A stretch of 64,000 nucleotides of DNA, from the NCBI RefSeq assembly GCF_014645615.1, contig NZ_BMMB01000007.1, positions 351,317 through 415,316 on the forward strand, in the 5' to 3' direction. The translations under genes were made by a program, and so were the position numbers. A model generated the notes under the pieces. It ran no database searches and was not told where the DNA came from. It worked only from the letters and a program-made list of their open reading frames with translations. Position 1 is the first letter of the stretch. The number at the start of each line of letters is the position of its first letter. This DNA is from Paenibacillus hunanensis (lineage in GTDB: Bacteria > Bacillota > Bacilli > Paenibacillales > Paenibacillaceae). Shown one piece after another: positions 8,865 through 18,072 of this stretch.

Positions 8865-9689
8865 ATGGGCTGGTATGTACGCTCGCTCGGTGCGAGGAAG
8901 GTTATGGAATTTGTTGTGCTGGTTGTGTTCGTTATCTTTTTTCTGGGGCCATTGTTGAATTTGTTACTGCTCGCGGTATCAGGCAAATGGCAATATCCAG
9001 CGGCATTACCACAGAGCTGGTCGCTGGAATGGTGGCAATTTGTTTTAACACAGGATGATGTACTGGAGTCAATCTCGCTTTCGTTTCTGATTGCTGCTGT
9101 AGTCACGATCTGCTCGATTATCGTCTGTATTCCAGCTGCATATGCTTTTGCACGGATTGCATTTCCGTTTAGTCGCTGGTTTTTGTTTTCCTTCTTGCTC
9201 ACTCATGCCTTTCCGAAGATGGGCTTGTATGTATCGATTGCCGTCTTGTTTTATAAGTTTGGCTTGATGAATACCTTTGTGGGCATCGTGCTCATTCACA
9301 TGGTCAATACATTGATGTATATGACCTGGATTCCATCCTCTGCTTTTCGGAGTGTACATCGGGCACAGGAGGAGTCAGCGCGTGATGCAGGTGCAGGGCC
9401 ACTACGTGTATTTTGGAAAATTACACTACCGATGGCATTCCCCGGCATTATGGTTGCATCGATCTTCACATTTCTTGCTTCGCTGGACGAGGCGCAGGGA
9501 ACACTGCTGGTAAGTATCCCTGATTTTAAAACGATGCCAATCATTATGTATTCGATTATCGCCGATTATCCGAGCACGACAGGCGCTGTATTTTCTGTCA
9601 TTTTAACATTGCCTACCATTATTCTGCTGCTTGCTGCACGTCGATTTGTTAGTGCGGATGTGCTAGCAGGAGGCTTTCAAGTGAAATAA
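8865..9689 (+). CDS. ABC transporter permease (spermidine/iron/phosphonate-type class)
   Basis: 274 residues from the ATG at 8865, chosen for the GGAAGG just upstream and because the protein then starts normally before its first membrane helix. Six hydrophobic segments and the EAA loop 'ESARDAGAGPLRVFWKITLP' near residue 168 are present, so it should contact the ATPase encoded next. It is the first gene of an importer set completed by the ATPase at 9850, binding protein at 11184 and second permease at 12333. The arrangement matches PotABCD/AfuABC-type importers. Confidence 0.87.
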   Translation: MGWYVRSLGARKVMEFVVLVVFVIFFLGPLLNLLLLAVSGKWQYPAALPQSWSLEWWQFVLTQDDVLESISLSFLIAAVVTICSIIVCIPAAYAFARIAFPFSRWFLFSFLLTHAFPKMGLYVSIAVLFYKFGLMNTFVGIVLIHMVNTLMYMTWIPSSAFRSVHRAQEESARDAGAGPLRVFWKITLPMAFPGIMVASIFTFLASLDEAQGTLLVSIPDFKTMPIIMYSIIADYPSTTGAVFSVILTLPTIILLLAARRFVSADVLAGGFQVK

Positions 9690-9849
9690 CGGTGCGGATG
9701 AAGAATAGTCTTTATTCCATTCGCAGCTTGTATGTAGTACGCGCTTGATATTTATTGGCTAATTGCTTCACCTGTATGTACTAATCACTTTATCTTCATT
9801 TCCTGATACAGATGGAGTAAGACTTTATAGAAAAGCAGGAGGATATTCG

Positions 9850-10941
9850 ATGACAGAACCTCAGCTATCGATTCGACAATTGAGTAAACGATTCAAAACA
9901 GGCGATGGTGTTAGTGATATTACACTGGATGTGCAGCCTGGCGAAATGGTCACGCTGCTGGGACCATCTGGCTGTGGAAAGACGACGGTGCTGCGCTCGA
10001 TCGGTGGCTTTTTGGAACCGGATAGCGGGGATATTCTGATTCGCGGTCAGAGCGTATTAAAGCTACCACCGGAGAAAAGACCGACCGCGATGGTGTTCCA
10101 GAGCTATAACCTATGGCCGCATATGACGGTGTATGACAATCTTGCATTCGGGCTACATATTCGCAAGCATAAAAAAGCACATATTCAGCGTGCGGTTACA
10201 GATGCATTGGAGCTCGTACAGCTAGCGCCCGCAGCACGCAAGTACCCATCCGAGCTATCCGGTGGACAGCAGCAGCGTGTGGCTCTAGCGCGTGCCTTAC
10301 TACTTGAGCCCGATGTATTGCTTCTGGATGAGCCGTTCTCTGCACTGGATGCCAAGCTACGGATGGAGATGCGTGAAGAACTGCGAGATATTCAGATGCG
10401 TACAGGCATGACGATGGTGTTCGTAACCCATGATCAGGAGGAAGCCTTATCGATCTCCGATCGGATTGTCGTGATGCACGCTGGACAGATCGAGCAGCTA
10501 TCTACACCGCAGGATATTTATGATCGTCCAAGCTCTTTATTTGTCGCGAGCTTTATCGGTCGAATCAACCTGCTACCAGCAGTTAGTGATGGTACACGTA
10601 TTCGTCTACAGTCGCTGGAATTAGAGCCGCAACCCGGACAGGCGCTCTTGCCTGGAGCATGCACGATTGCTGTTCGACCGGAGGATGTGTATCTAACAGA
10701 TGAGCAGCATAGTCTGGCAGGCACGATTCGGCAGGTGATGGTGCTCGGTCATTATGCAGAAGTATCAGTCGTCTGCGATGAGCAGATCATTAAAATGTTC
10801 GTGCCACGCGAGCAGGCAGTTCATTTGCTAAACGGGCAAGCGATTCGGATCGGACTGCGTAAATTTACAGCCTTTCCCGAACAGACAGCAGGCATAACGG
10901 TTAGTCATACAGCAGCATCTCAAGCAGCAGCAACTGTATGA
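9850..10941 (+). CDS. ABC transporter ATP-binding protein (PotA/FbpC-like)
   Basis: 363 residues from the ATG at 9850, which has GGAGG seven bases upstream. A longer frame to 9763 has no ribosome site. Walker A 'LLGPSGCGKTTVLR' is near residue 36, Q-loop 'VFQSYNLWPHMTV' near 83, signature 'LSGGQQQRVALARAL' near 136, Walker B 'VLLLDEPFSALDAKLR' near 156, and switch histidine 'VTHDQEEAL' near 193. The C-terminal ~120 residues look like a TOBE regulatory domain. All residues for ATP hydrolysis are present. It powers the adjacent importer on the cytoplasmic face. Confidence 0.93.
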   Translation: MTEPQLSIRQLSKRFKTGDGVSDITLDVQPGEMVTLLGPSGCGKTTVLRSIGGFLEPDSGDILIRGQSVLKLPPEKRPTAMVFQSYNLWPHMTVYDNLAFGLHIRKHKKAHIQRAVTDALELVQLAPAARKYPSELSGGQQQRVALARALLLEPDVLLLDEPFSALDAKLRMEMREELRDIQMRTGMTMVFVTHDQEEALSISDRIVVMHAGQIEQLSTPQDIYDRPSSLFVASFIGRINLLPAVSDGTRIRLQSLELEPQPGQALLPGACTIAVRPEDVYLTDEQHSLAGTIRQVMVLGHYAEVSVVCDEQIIKMFVPREQAVHLLNGQAIRIGLRKFTAFPEQTAGITVSHTAASQAAATV

Positions 10942-11183
10942 GTATGCCGATCCTATAACGGCTATACATGGATCATACCAGAAAGCTGAGGTGATAATAA
11001 CAACGGTTCAGCGCGACCCGGTATTAGAAAGGCGATGTGCTGGATACGTTGCACGAGCATAATAGGATGTCGGAATAGAACAGAATGGTCTTTTTTGAGG
11101 GCAAGGTCGTTATCATTCGTCTACATTAAAAAAGTTAATCTTCATTTCCTATCGTCATTTCCCATATTCGAGGAGGAACCAAC

Positions 11184-12329
11184 GTGTTCACAAAAGCAAA
11201 ATGGAGTTCACTGTTCATGATTGTAATCAGTATCGCCCTGCTGGCAGGCTGTAGCGGCAAATCAGGCTCAGAGGCAGCAAGTGCCAGCAGTACAGGCACA
11301 ACCGAGATTTCGCTGTATACCGGTGGCTCACTGAACGTCAAGGAGCTATGGGAAACGCTCATTCCTGAATTTGAAAAAGCGAACCCGACGATCAAGGTGA
11401 AGCTGGTGTACCTGCCATCCGGTACAGGCGGTCAGTCTGCGGTAGATCGTCTGCTGGCAGCAAAGCAGAGCGGACAGCAAAGTGTAGATGTGGATCTGTA
11501 TGAAGGCAGTCTGGATGATATGACACGCGGCAACAGTCAGGGGATCTGGGCGAAGCTGGATAGCTCGGCCATTCCGAATCTGTCCAATGTAGACAGCAAT
11601 GCACTCAAGCAAGCGAATGATATGGCTGTTCCCTATCGTGCTTCTTCAGTCGTTCTTGCTTATGATAGCTCACGTGTCAGCACGCCGCCAAAAACAGCGG
11701 ATGAGCTGTACGATTGGATTCGTCAGCACCCAGGTCGCTTTGCTTATAATGATCCAGCGACAGGTGGCTCCGGTAGCTCATTTGTGAACACGGCGATCTA
11801 TAATTTCCTGCCAGCAGATGCGATGAACAGCAGTGATCCATCGATGGCGCAAAAATGGGATAAAGGCTTCAATCTGCTCAAAGAGCTCGGCCCGTACATG
11901 TATCAAAAAGGCGTATATCCTAAGAAAAATCAGGGTACACTCGATCTGCTGGCAAGCGGCGAGGTGGATATGATTCCAGCATGGTCGGATATGGCGCTGG
12001 AGCAATTGAATAAGCAGCTGTTGCCATCAACCGTGAAGCTGGCGCAGATCGATCCTCCATTTACAGGTGGCCCTTCGTATCTGCTGATGCCAGAAATGTC
12101 GACGAAAAAGGAAGCTGCCGAGAAGCTGCTGAACTATGTATTGACCCCAGAAGCGCAGACGATCATCGTCAACAAAATGTATGGCTATCCAGGGATCAAA
12201 TGGGATTTGATGCCAAAAGAGCTGCAAAATCAGTTTGCCAGTGTGTCCAGCGGATATCGTCAATTTAACAGCGGCGATCTGCAAAAAGAAATCAATCAAC
12301 GCTGGCAGAGCGAAGTAGCGGGGCAATAA
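11184..12329 (+). CDS. ABC transporter solute-binding lipoprotein, family 1
   Basis: 381 residues starting at a GTG with AGGAGG eight bases upstream. The lipoprotein signal ends in lipobox LLAGC near residue 22. The mature part is a two-lobed binding protein: 'ISLYTGGSLNVKELWETLIPEFEKANPTIKVKL' type opening, a central 'AVPYRASSVVLAYDSS' hinge, and the C-terminal 'KKEAAEKLLNYVLTPEAQ' repeat helix. The stretch 'DVDLYEGSLDDM' suggests an iron/thiamine/phosphonate-type class more than a sugar binder, but the ligand is not readable. It is followed four bases later by the second permease. Confidence 0.87.
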   Translation: MFTKAKWSSLFMIVISIALLAGCSGKSGSEAASASSTGTTEISLYTGGSLNVKELWETLIPEFEKANPTIKVKLVYLPSGTGGQSAVDRLLAAKQSGQQSVDVDLYEGSLDDMTRGNSQGIWAKLDSSAIPNLSNVDSNALKQANDMAVPYRASSVVLAYDSSRVSTPPKTADELYDWIRQHPGRFAYNDPATGGSGSSFVNTAIYNFLPADAMNSSDPSMAQKWDKGFNLLKELGPYMYQKGVYPKKNQGTLDLLASGEVDMIPAWSDMALEQLNKQLLPSTVKLAQIDPPFTGGPSYLLMPEMSTKKEAAEKLLNYVLTPEAQTIIVNKMYGYPGIKWDLMPKELQNQFASVSSGYRQFNSGDLQKEINQRWQSEVAGQ

Positions 12330-12332
12330 CGG

Positions 12333-13178
12333 ATGAGTCATTCGGTAAAGAGAGGGATGCTGGGGCTTGCCCTGGTCATCCCCTCCTTTCTCATTTTGTT
12401 CGTTGTCGTCATTTTGCCGATTCTGTATGCTGTACAGGAAAGTCTGATTGATCAAAATAGTGGTGAGTTCGGACTCGGTAACTATATTCGTATGTTTACA
12501 GAGCCAGCGATGCGCACCAATATTATATACACGTTAAATGTGACACTGGTCTCGACAGTGATTGCTCTACTCGTTAGCTATGCGCTTGCTGTTTATTTGC
12601 GATTTGGCAAAGGCTGGATGGCGCGCTGGATTAATCGTTTGTATTTTATACCGATGTTTGTGCCGGGTGTTATTGCTACATATGGGCTGATCACGCTCTA
12701 TAGCAATCATGGCTGGATGGCTAGATTGCTGCTGCTGATCGGGATCGATACTTTTCCGAAGATTATTTATAGCTACAGCGGTCTATTGCTAGCCAATCTG
12801 TGGTTTAATATTCCGTTCGCTACGATGCTGCTCAGCTCAGCGCTGGCTGCTGTGCCAAACTCCGTAGTCGAAAGTGCGCGCGATGCAGGAGCGAGTAGCT
12901 TGCAATTATTTTTTCGCTTTATTTTGCCGCTATCCTACAAGACGATGTGGGTGGCGCTCACCTTTATTTTTATGGGCATTATCGGTAGCTTTACGGCGCC
13001 GTTTTTAATCGGAGCGAATTCGCCGCAGGTGCTTGGAGTAGCGATGCAGCAGGTATTTTCGAATTATCAGGAGACGCATACAGCAAGCGCAATGGCTGTA
13101 TTTATGTTTTTGCTATGCTCGGTGATGGGATACTTTTACATTCGTACGATGGGACAGGATCTGGATAAGCAGTCCTAA
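12333..13178 (+). CDS. ABC transporter permease, second subunit
   Basis: 281 residues with six membrane helices and the EAA loop 'ESARDAGASSLQLFFRFILP' near residue 178. It starts four bases after the binding-protein stop, so it is probably translationally coupled to it. It pairs with the permease at 8865 to form the membrane channel. It is unusual that the two permeases sit at opposite ends of the importer gene set. Confidence 0.87.
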   Translation: MSHSVKRGMLGLALVIPSFLILFVVVILPILYAVQESLIDQNSGEFGLGNYIRMFTEPAMRTNIIYTLNVTLVSTVIALLVSYALAVYLRFGKGWMARWINRLYFIPMFVPGVIATYGLITLYSNHGWMARLLLLIGIDTFPKIIYSYSGLLLANLWFNIPFATMLLSSALAAVPNSVVESARDAGASSLQLFFRFILPLSYKTMWVALTFIFMGIIGSFTAPFLIGANSPQVLGVAMQQVFSNYQETHTASAMAVFMFLLCSVMGYFYIRTMGQDLDKQS

Positions 13179-13226
13179 GTGATATCGCGGTAGGCTGCTC
13201 GTATCAGGACAAGGAGTGAATGGACG

Positions 13227-14702
13227 ATGGATCAAGCTAACGAGGCGGCATCTGCAATGGAGAAGGCAGGACATGATGAGCAGCATTATGAGCTGAATGT
13301 GCAGTCGGTTACCGATGCAGCAGATACAATGCAGCATGGACGGAGCATGACGGATGCGATAGTGGACAGTGAACAGTCGATGAGTATCCATTTTCAACTG
13401 GAGCAGCCAGGGTATGCGGTGCTTGGACTGGAAGCCGCAGGAGATAGTAACTGGCAGGAGAAGGGACGGGAATCCGTCGTGCTGCGGTTATATCTAAATG
13501 GTGAATACCAGCAGGATGTCATTTTATTTTATGGCGAGCAGACGCTGGATTATAGCAGGCTACTCGGCTGCTTGCCTGCTGGAGCCCATACCGTCACACT
13601 AGAGCTACAGCGTGATATGACACCGACTGGAGCTACACGCGCTGTTGTACGAAGAGCAGGTGTATACCATATTGGCAAGGAGGAGCCGCTAGCGATAGCG
13701 TATCGGCATACTCCTGTCATTTATGGACGTCAGCTGACTCATCCGTATGAGAGTACATTTACCGATACGCCCTTGCTACTCATGTATTCGATCGAACAGC
13801 AAGAGGATCGCATGACGATTGAATATCATATGGTGTTTAGCCATGAGGATGAAGGAACGCCATCCGGTCTGCTTATGAGTAAATGGGGGCGTACGACAGA
13901 TATCGAATGGATGCATCGGGTAGAACTAGATCGCGATGGCAAGGTTTTACGTCATACGTATCAAGGGCCGCATCATGTGGAAACGGCATTTGCTGGCTTG
14001 ACTGATTGCGGTGGTCATCCGGTGCTTCAGGCGGCTACGGCAAATGGCAATTTTACCGATCAGCCGCTTTCGGATTATCGTTACATGCTGCCGCCACTGC
14101 TGCAATGGGATCGTACCTGCGAGCCGCGTGAGCGTGTGATGGCATTATATCCATTCATCCATCAGGTGAGCAATTGGGAAATGAATCGTCAGTATGAGCT
14201 AGAGCAGCCCGTCGATCGTCATTCCTGGAAGCTTGCCGATCAGCGGCATTATCTATTCATCCATGGGCTGAAGCAGTGGCCTGAGTCCCTTCGTAGCCAG
14301 TCGCAGGACACCCCTATCGATGAAGTGACTGGTGAGAATATGTCCTTACTCCGTCAGACACCAATCGATTACCAGCTTCGTTTAAAAGGGGAGCAGGAAT
14401 GGCTTTCGTCCAGTTATTGTGATATGCGAATTGGAGCATTTCGTGCGGCGTATGAAGGGCCTTATCCGGGCTTTGCCACAACGATCAAAACAGATCAACA
14501 GTTAACTTTAGACGATATCGCTGCCATTCGGGCTGTATTATTGCCTGGCGGACTGGATGAGGTCGAGCTTGGTCATATGTATGCCTATACGCTAGATGAA
14601 CAGTATCGTCCAGTTGCTGGCATTCGTGCTGAATCGTTTGTTCGTTTAACAAAGGATACACCGGAAGCGCTGATATGGACATGTGGGGAATCGGATAGGT
14701 AA
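13227..14702 (+). CDS. Large unknown protein of the PHP/ABC operon
   Basis: 491 residues, no signal peptide or membrane helix, so cytoplasmic. AAGGAG is eleven bases before the ATG. The residue pattern is beta-rich with many aromatic and charged positions (for example 'YAVLGLEAAGDSNW', 'VVLRLYLNGEYQQDVILFYG'), suggesting jelly-roll or beta-sandwich domains like those in carbohydrate-acting proteins, but no catalytic motif is recognisable. It lies between the importer and a PHP hydrolase and the genes follow each other closely, so a role in processing the imported compound is likely (inference). I do not recognise the family. Confidence 0.7.
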   Translation: MDQANEAASAMEKAGHDEQHYELNVQSVTDAADTMQHGRSMTDAIVDSEQSMSIHFQLEQPGYAVLGLEAAGDSNWQEKGRESVVLRLYLNGEYQQDVILFYGEQTLDYSRLLGCLPAGAHTVTLELQRDMTPTGATRAVVRRAGVYHIGKEEPLAIAYRHTPVIYGRQLTHPYESTFTDTPLLLMYSIEQQEDRMTIEYHMVFSHEDEGTPSGLLMSKWGRTTDIEWMHRVELDRDGKVLRHTYQGPHHVETAFAGLTDCGGHPVLQAATANGNFTDQPLSDYRYMLPPLLQWDRTCEPRERVMALYPFIHQVSNWEMNRQYELEQPVDRHSWKLADQRHYLFIHGLKQWPESLRSQSQDTPIDEVTGENMSLLRQTPIDYQLRLKGEQEWLSSSYCDMRIGAFRAAYEGPYPGFATTIKTDQQLTLDDIAAIRAVLLPGGLDEVELGHMYAYTLDEQYRPVAGIRAESFVRLTKDTPEALIWTCGESDR

Positions 14703-14726
14703 GTAAGGAAAGGAGCTAGAGCGGAG

Positions 14727-15182
14727 ATGAATGTATTATATGAAGCTTCCGGAACGGTTAATCCCAAGAGTACGCAAAGCCATATTGCTTACCGCTTTAT
14801 GCTGCATGAGCCCGTGCAAAGCCTGAATATTGAATTTAGCTATGAGCCAAAGCTACTAGAGGATGAACAGCTAACTGAGCAGCTTATTACCCGGGCAATG
14901 AAGCAGTATGGCTATGAGCAGCAAAGAGCAGAAGACTGGCGTAAATATGCGCCGCTGCAAAATCTATTGACCCTTTCGCTTGATGATCCGTATCGTCATC
15001 GGGGACAGGCACATCGTATGGATCGGGTGCAGCAGCATCGGTTAACCGAGCATGAAGCATCGCCTGGTTTCTGGCCTGGTAGCAATCCTGCTGGATTATG
15101 GACAGTCACGATCAGTCTGCATGCGGTCGTTACCGAGCAGTGTCATTATAAGCTACGAATTACGGAAGGGGGCTCGTTATAA
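14727..15182 (+). CDS. Unknown small protein coupled to the PHP hydrolase
   Basis: 151 residues. Its stop codon TAA shares one base with the ATG of the next gene, a classic coupling arrangement. The protein is soluble, rich in Gln, Glu, His and aromatic residues, with 'AYRFMLHEPVQSLNIEFSYEPK' near residue 20 and 'NPAGLWTVTISLHAVV' near the end, a beta-sandwich feel. No family recognised. The tight spacing suggests it works with, or is a detached domain of, the PHP protein; many CehA-type proteins carry an extra N-terminal beta domain. Confidence 0.65.
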   Translation: MNVLYEASGTVNPKSTQSHIAYRFMLHEPVQSLNIEFSYEPKLLEDEQLTEQLITRAMKQYGYEQQRAEDWRKYAPLQNLLTLSLDDPYRHRGQAHRMDRVQQHRLTEHEASPGFWPGSNPAGLWTVTISLHAVVTEQCHYKLRITEGGSL

Positions 15183-16429
15183 TGCTGCGATGGACACCTG
15201 CCGAATTACATACCCATACCTTCCATAGCGATGGTTCACAATCCCTGCAAGAGCTAGCACAGGCAGCAAAACAGGCGGGCATTGATGTTATCGCTTTAAC
15301 GGACCATAATACGCAATCCGGACTTATGGATCGCGATGGGATCGAAGCTAGCACAGGGCTTCGTATTATTGCAGGAATGGAATGGACGACCTTTTACGGA
15401 CATATGGTGACGATCGGTTTACAGCAATATGTGGACTGGAGACAGGTGGGGCAAGGCGATATCGAAAAAGGAATCCATCTGGTGCATGAAGCAGGCGGTA
15501 TTGCTGGGATTGCGCATCCGTTCCGCATTGGTAGCCCGATTTGTACAGGCTGTTACTGGGAGTACCCGATTCACGATTGGAGTCAGGTAGACTATATCGA
15601 GGTATGGTCAACGCTGATGCCATTTATGAAGCAGGATAGTCAGCGTGCCTTTGCACTATGGACAGAATTGTTGAATGAAGGACATCGTCTGGCAGCGACC
15701 AGTGGTCGAGATTGGCATCGTACATTACCAGATGATGCACCCGCAGCGATCACGTATATTGGATTGAATCCTATAGGGGAGCAGAAGTTGGAAGAAGTAG
15801 AGCAGAAGCTGGATCGAGATCAAAATGCTGCTACCGAGCAAAGGATGCATGAGCAGCCACAGACGAATACTCCTTCTTCAATAGATCCTTCAGAATGGGT
15901 AGCGGCTCACGATCAGGCTGAACAACATGCTTCCATTCATCGTTCGGATGACCATTCGTATATTGAAGCAATACGAAGTGGAAGACTGAGCGTCACGATG
16001 GGGCCTTTACTTGATCTGTACGCTGTTGTTCATCACTATGAGGCGACAAACAAGCATGAGGTCACCGAAGGTATCTATTCCCACTCATTGCTACCGGAAT
16101 CTGATCATAGCGCATGTTCCATCTACCAAATTGGAGACGTTATCCATACTGGACATCAGCAGCTCCAGCTTCATATTCAGCTTGATCGGAAGATACGACA
16201 TTCGCATTATGAGCTGCCCTCGCAAAAGCTGCGTCTGGTGATGATGAGCGATCAAGGCATTCTGGCAGAGACGAAGCTTGATTCGGAGGAACCGTGGCAG
16301 GAATGGATAATAGCAGTTCCAGCACCTACAAAATGGCTTCGTGCCGAGCTGTATGGTTATTTTCACGAAGTATGTGGCATGCTGGCATTTACGAATGCGA
16401 TCTATATCGATGGAATGAATACGGAATAA
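15182..16429 (+). CDS. PHP-domain metal-dependent hydrolase, CehA/McbA-like
   Basis: 415 residues. PHP metal-binding motif 1 is 'ELHTHTFHSDGSQSLQEL' near residue 8, motif 2 is 'VIALTDHNTQSG' near 37, then 'GMEWTTFYGHMV' near 64, 'GIAHPFRIG' near 113 and a late 'SGRDWHR' near 178, so most PHP metal ligands are present. The C-terminal half carries a polar insertion and a beta-rich tail. The family hydrolyses phosphodiesters, phosphoesters or carbamates in the cytoplasm. Its place in an importer operon with a GntR regulator suggests it cleaves the imported substrate. It overlaps the previous gene by one base. Confidence 0.85.
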   Translation: MLRWTPAELHTHTFHSDGSQSLQELAQAAKQAGIDVIALTDHNTQSGLMDRDGIEASTGLRIIAGMEWTTFYGHMVTIGLQQYVDWRQVGQGDIEKGIHLVHEAGGIAGIAHPFRIGSPICTGCYWEYPIHDWSQVDYIEVWSTLMPFMKQDSQRAFALWTELLNEGHRLAATSGRDWHRTLPDDAPAAITYIGLNPIGEQKLEEVEQKLDRDQNAATEQRMHEQPQTNTPSSIDPSEWVAAHDQAEQHASIHRSDDHSYIEAIRSGRLSVTMGPLLDLYAVVHHYEATNKHEVTEGIYSHSLLPESDHSACSIYQIGDVIHTGHQQLQLHIQLDRKIRHSHYELPSQKLRLVMMSDQGILAETKLDSEEPWQEWIIAVPAPTKWLRAELYGYFHEVCGMLAFTNAIYIDGMNTE

Positions 16430-16519
16430 ATGTTCACGAGTTCAGTCTCCGCTTCATGCGGATTGAGCGATATTTGTAGCAATAGATGACTACGTGTAGG
16501 AAAGGATGACGTCGAGTTC

Positions 16520-17233
16520 ATGTCGGTTAAACAACAATATATCAAAGCAGAGATTGAGCGCTGGATTCAGCAAGAGGAAATGGACGCAGGCGACCGTCTT
16601 CCTTCTGAATCGGAGCTAGCAGGTCAATTCAACGTATGTCGCACAACCGTACGTGGAGCGATTCGATTGTTAAAAAATGAAGGCAAGCTGTTCGTTAAGC
16701 ATGGAAGTGGTACTTATATCACACGCACGATGCAAACGATCCCAAGCTCGCTCGATCGGTTGTATAGCATCGGTGATATGATCGTATCCGCTGGTCTGGT
16801 TGAGGAGCAGCGACTGGAATATATCCGTAAGCTTGAAGCACCCGCAGAGGTCGCTTTTCATCTAGAGCTGGATAAGCAGGATTCCGTCATTATGATGGAG
16901 CGTAGCCGAATGGCGAATGGAGAGCCTGTTGCTCATTCTATTAACTACATTCCGGCGAGCTTTGCAGGAGATACGCTGGATGAACAGCATTTTAAAGGCT
17001 CACTCTTTCAGCATCTGGAGCGTGAATCAGGAATTCGAATCGTGAGTGCAGATTCCCAAATTATCGTACCCGCACCGGGAGATCCGCATTGCCGTAAGCT
17101 TGCTGTGCATCCTGAGGCAACCGTGCTGCTTATGAAGCAGACGCATTATGATGAAATGAACCGTCGTGTGCTCTATTCACTCGATTATGTGCGTAGTGAT
17201 ATTTTCACATTCTGGATTCGGCGTTTGCGTTGA
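16520..17233 (+). CDS. GntR-family transcriptional regulator, HutC/UTRA subfamily
   Basis: 237 residues. The N-terminal winged helix has 'LPSESELAGQFNVCRTTVRGAIRLLKNEGKL' near residues 27-57, and the rest is a UTRA ligand domain ('RLYSIGDMIVSAG', 'SRMANGEPVAHSINYIP', ending 'YVRSDIFTFWIRRLR'). Regulators of this class bind a small metabolite, often a phosphorylated sugar or amino compound. It closes the operon-like run from 8865 and probably represses it; a GTCTAGAC palindrome at 8809 is a candidate site. The stop at 17233 is followed at once by a gene remnant. Confidence 0.9.
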   Translation: MSVKQQYIKAEIERWIQQEEMDAGDRLPSESELAGQFNVCRTTVRGAIRLLKNEGKLFVKHGSGTYITRTMQTIPSSLDRLYSIGDMIVSAGLVEEQRLEYIRKLEAPAEVAFHLELDKQDSVIMMERSRMANGEPVAHSINYIPASFAGDTLDEQHFKGSLFQHLERESGIRIVSADSQIIVPAPGDPHCRKLAVHPEATVLLMKQTHYDEMNRRVLYSLDYVRSDIFTFWIRRLR

Positions 17234-17768
17234 TGGGCTGTTGATTCGTGAACATACGACCCAGATCTATAATGAACCGGGCAAGATGGTCATGCTGAAC
17301 GCGTATAATGGCAAAACCGATATTGTCTTCTGCTTTTCTGCGGACCAAGAGATTCCATATGATTGTCGAAACGAGCAGCAGCGGGCAATCACGATCCAGC
17401 ATGTGAATAGCATGGGCTGGCGCGTGCCGGAACTCTTGGAAGAGGTGAAGCAAACGTCATCCTTTTACTTTGATAAACTCTGCCAGATGAAAATGCCGTC
17501 ATGGACGAAGGGCAGAGTGGCGTTAGTCGACGATGCAGGCTATTGCGCTTCTCCGGCTGCGGGTATGGGCGGCTCGCTGGCAATCGGCGGAGCAGCGGCT
17601 CTGGCAGATGCTTTGGAGAAGAGTGATGGGGATGTGACGCTTGCTTTTCAGGCATATGATGAGAGCTTCCGTCCGTTTATCGAAGACGTGCAGGCACAGG
17701 CGGCGATGATGGTGAATTTTCTGATTCTACAGACTGAAGAAGCGATTCGTGCAAGGTATGATCAATAA
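17229..17768 (+). pseudogene. 5'-truncated FAD-dependent monooxygenase remnant
   Basis: The frame encodes only the C-terminal half (about 180 residues) of a PHBH/TetX-like flavin monooxygenase: 'GKMVMLNAYNGKTDIVFCFS', 'GWRVPELLEEVKQTSSFYFDKL', then the second FAD motif 'GRVALVDDAGYCASPAAGMG'. Family members are about 380-400 residues and need an N-terminal GxGxxG nucleotide fold, which is absent. In-frame residues before ~17229 overlap the GntR gene in another frame and do not resemble the family. There is no ribosome site for an internal start. I read it as a deletion scar joined to the end of the regulator gene. Confidence 0.8.
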
Positions 17769-17798
17769 AGGAAATTTTTATAACAATTATTAAAACGC

Positions 17799-17831
17799 AA
17801 AAAGACTGCAGTTTTAAACTGCAGTCTTTTC
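17799..17831. terminator. Bidirectional intrinsic terminator
   Basis: AAAAGACTGCAGTTT and its exact complement sit almost back to back, with A-run before and T-run after. It separates the monooxygenase remnant (plus) from the small membrane protein gene (minus). Confidence 0.9.
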
Positions 17832-17839
17832 TTACCATT

Positions 17840-18046
17840 TTAAACTGTTGCTACAAGATAATAAACAAAACCAGAAATAAGAATTAGAGTCAAAAGTGAA
17901 GAAATAATAATTTTCTGGGAACTTTTTTTCTTCTGAACAGCATCACTTTGTTTATACTCTCCTACCGCTCTCGCAATGATTACTATAAGAAGCGCAAATA
18001 CTAAAACAGGAAGAACATATATAACAAAGTTATTATAAGTCCACAT
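17840..18046 (-). CDS. Two-helix small membrane protein, possible immunity partner
   Basis: 68 residues with two hydrophobic helices at about 8-27 and 47-65 and a basic, Lys-rich loop (KKKSSQK) between them. GGGGGTG lies upstream of the ATG. It follows the secreted protein gene at 18073-18702 by 26 bases on the same strand, so the two are almost certainly one transcript. Small two-helix proteins next to secreted peptide genes are often immunity proteins; this is inference from context only. AT-rich compared with its surroundings. Confidence 0.65.
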   Translation of the reverse strand: MWTYNNFVIYVLPVLVFALLIVIIARAVGEYKQSDAVQKKKSSQKIIISSLLTLILISGFVYYLVATV

Positions 18047-18072
18047 AAGTTCACCCCCTACTCACAAAAAAA

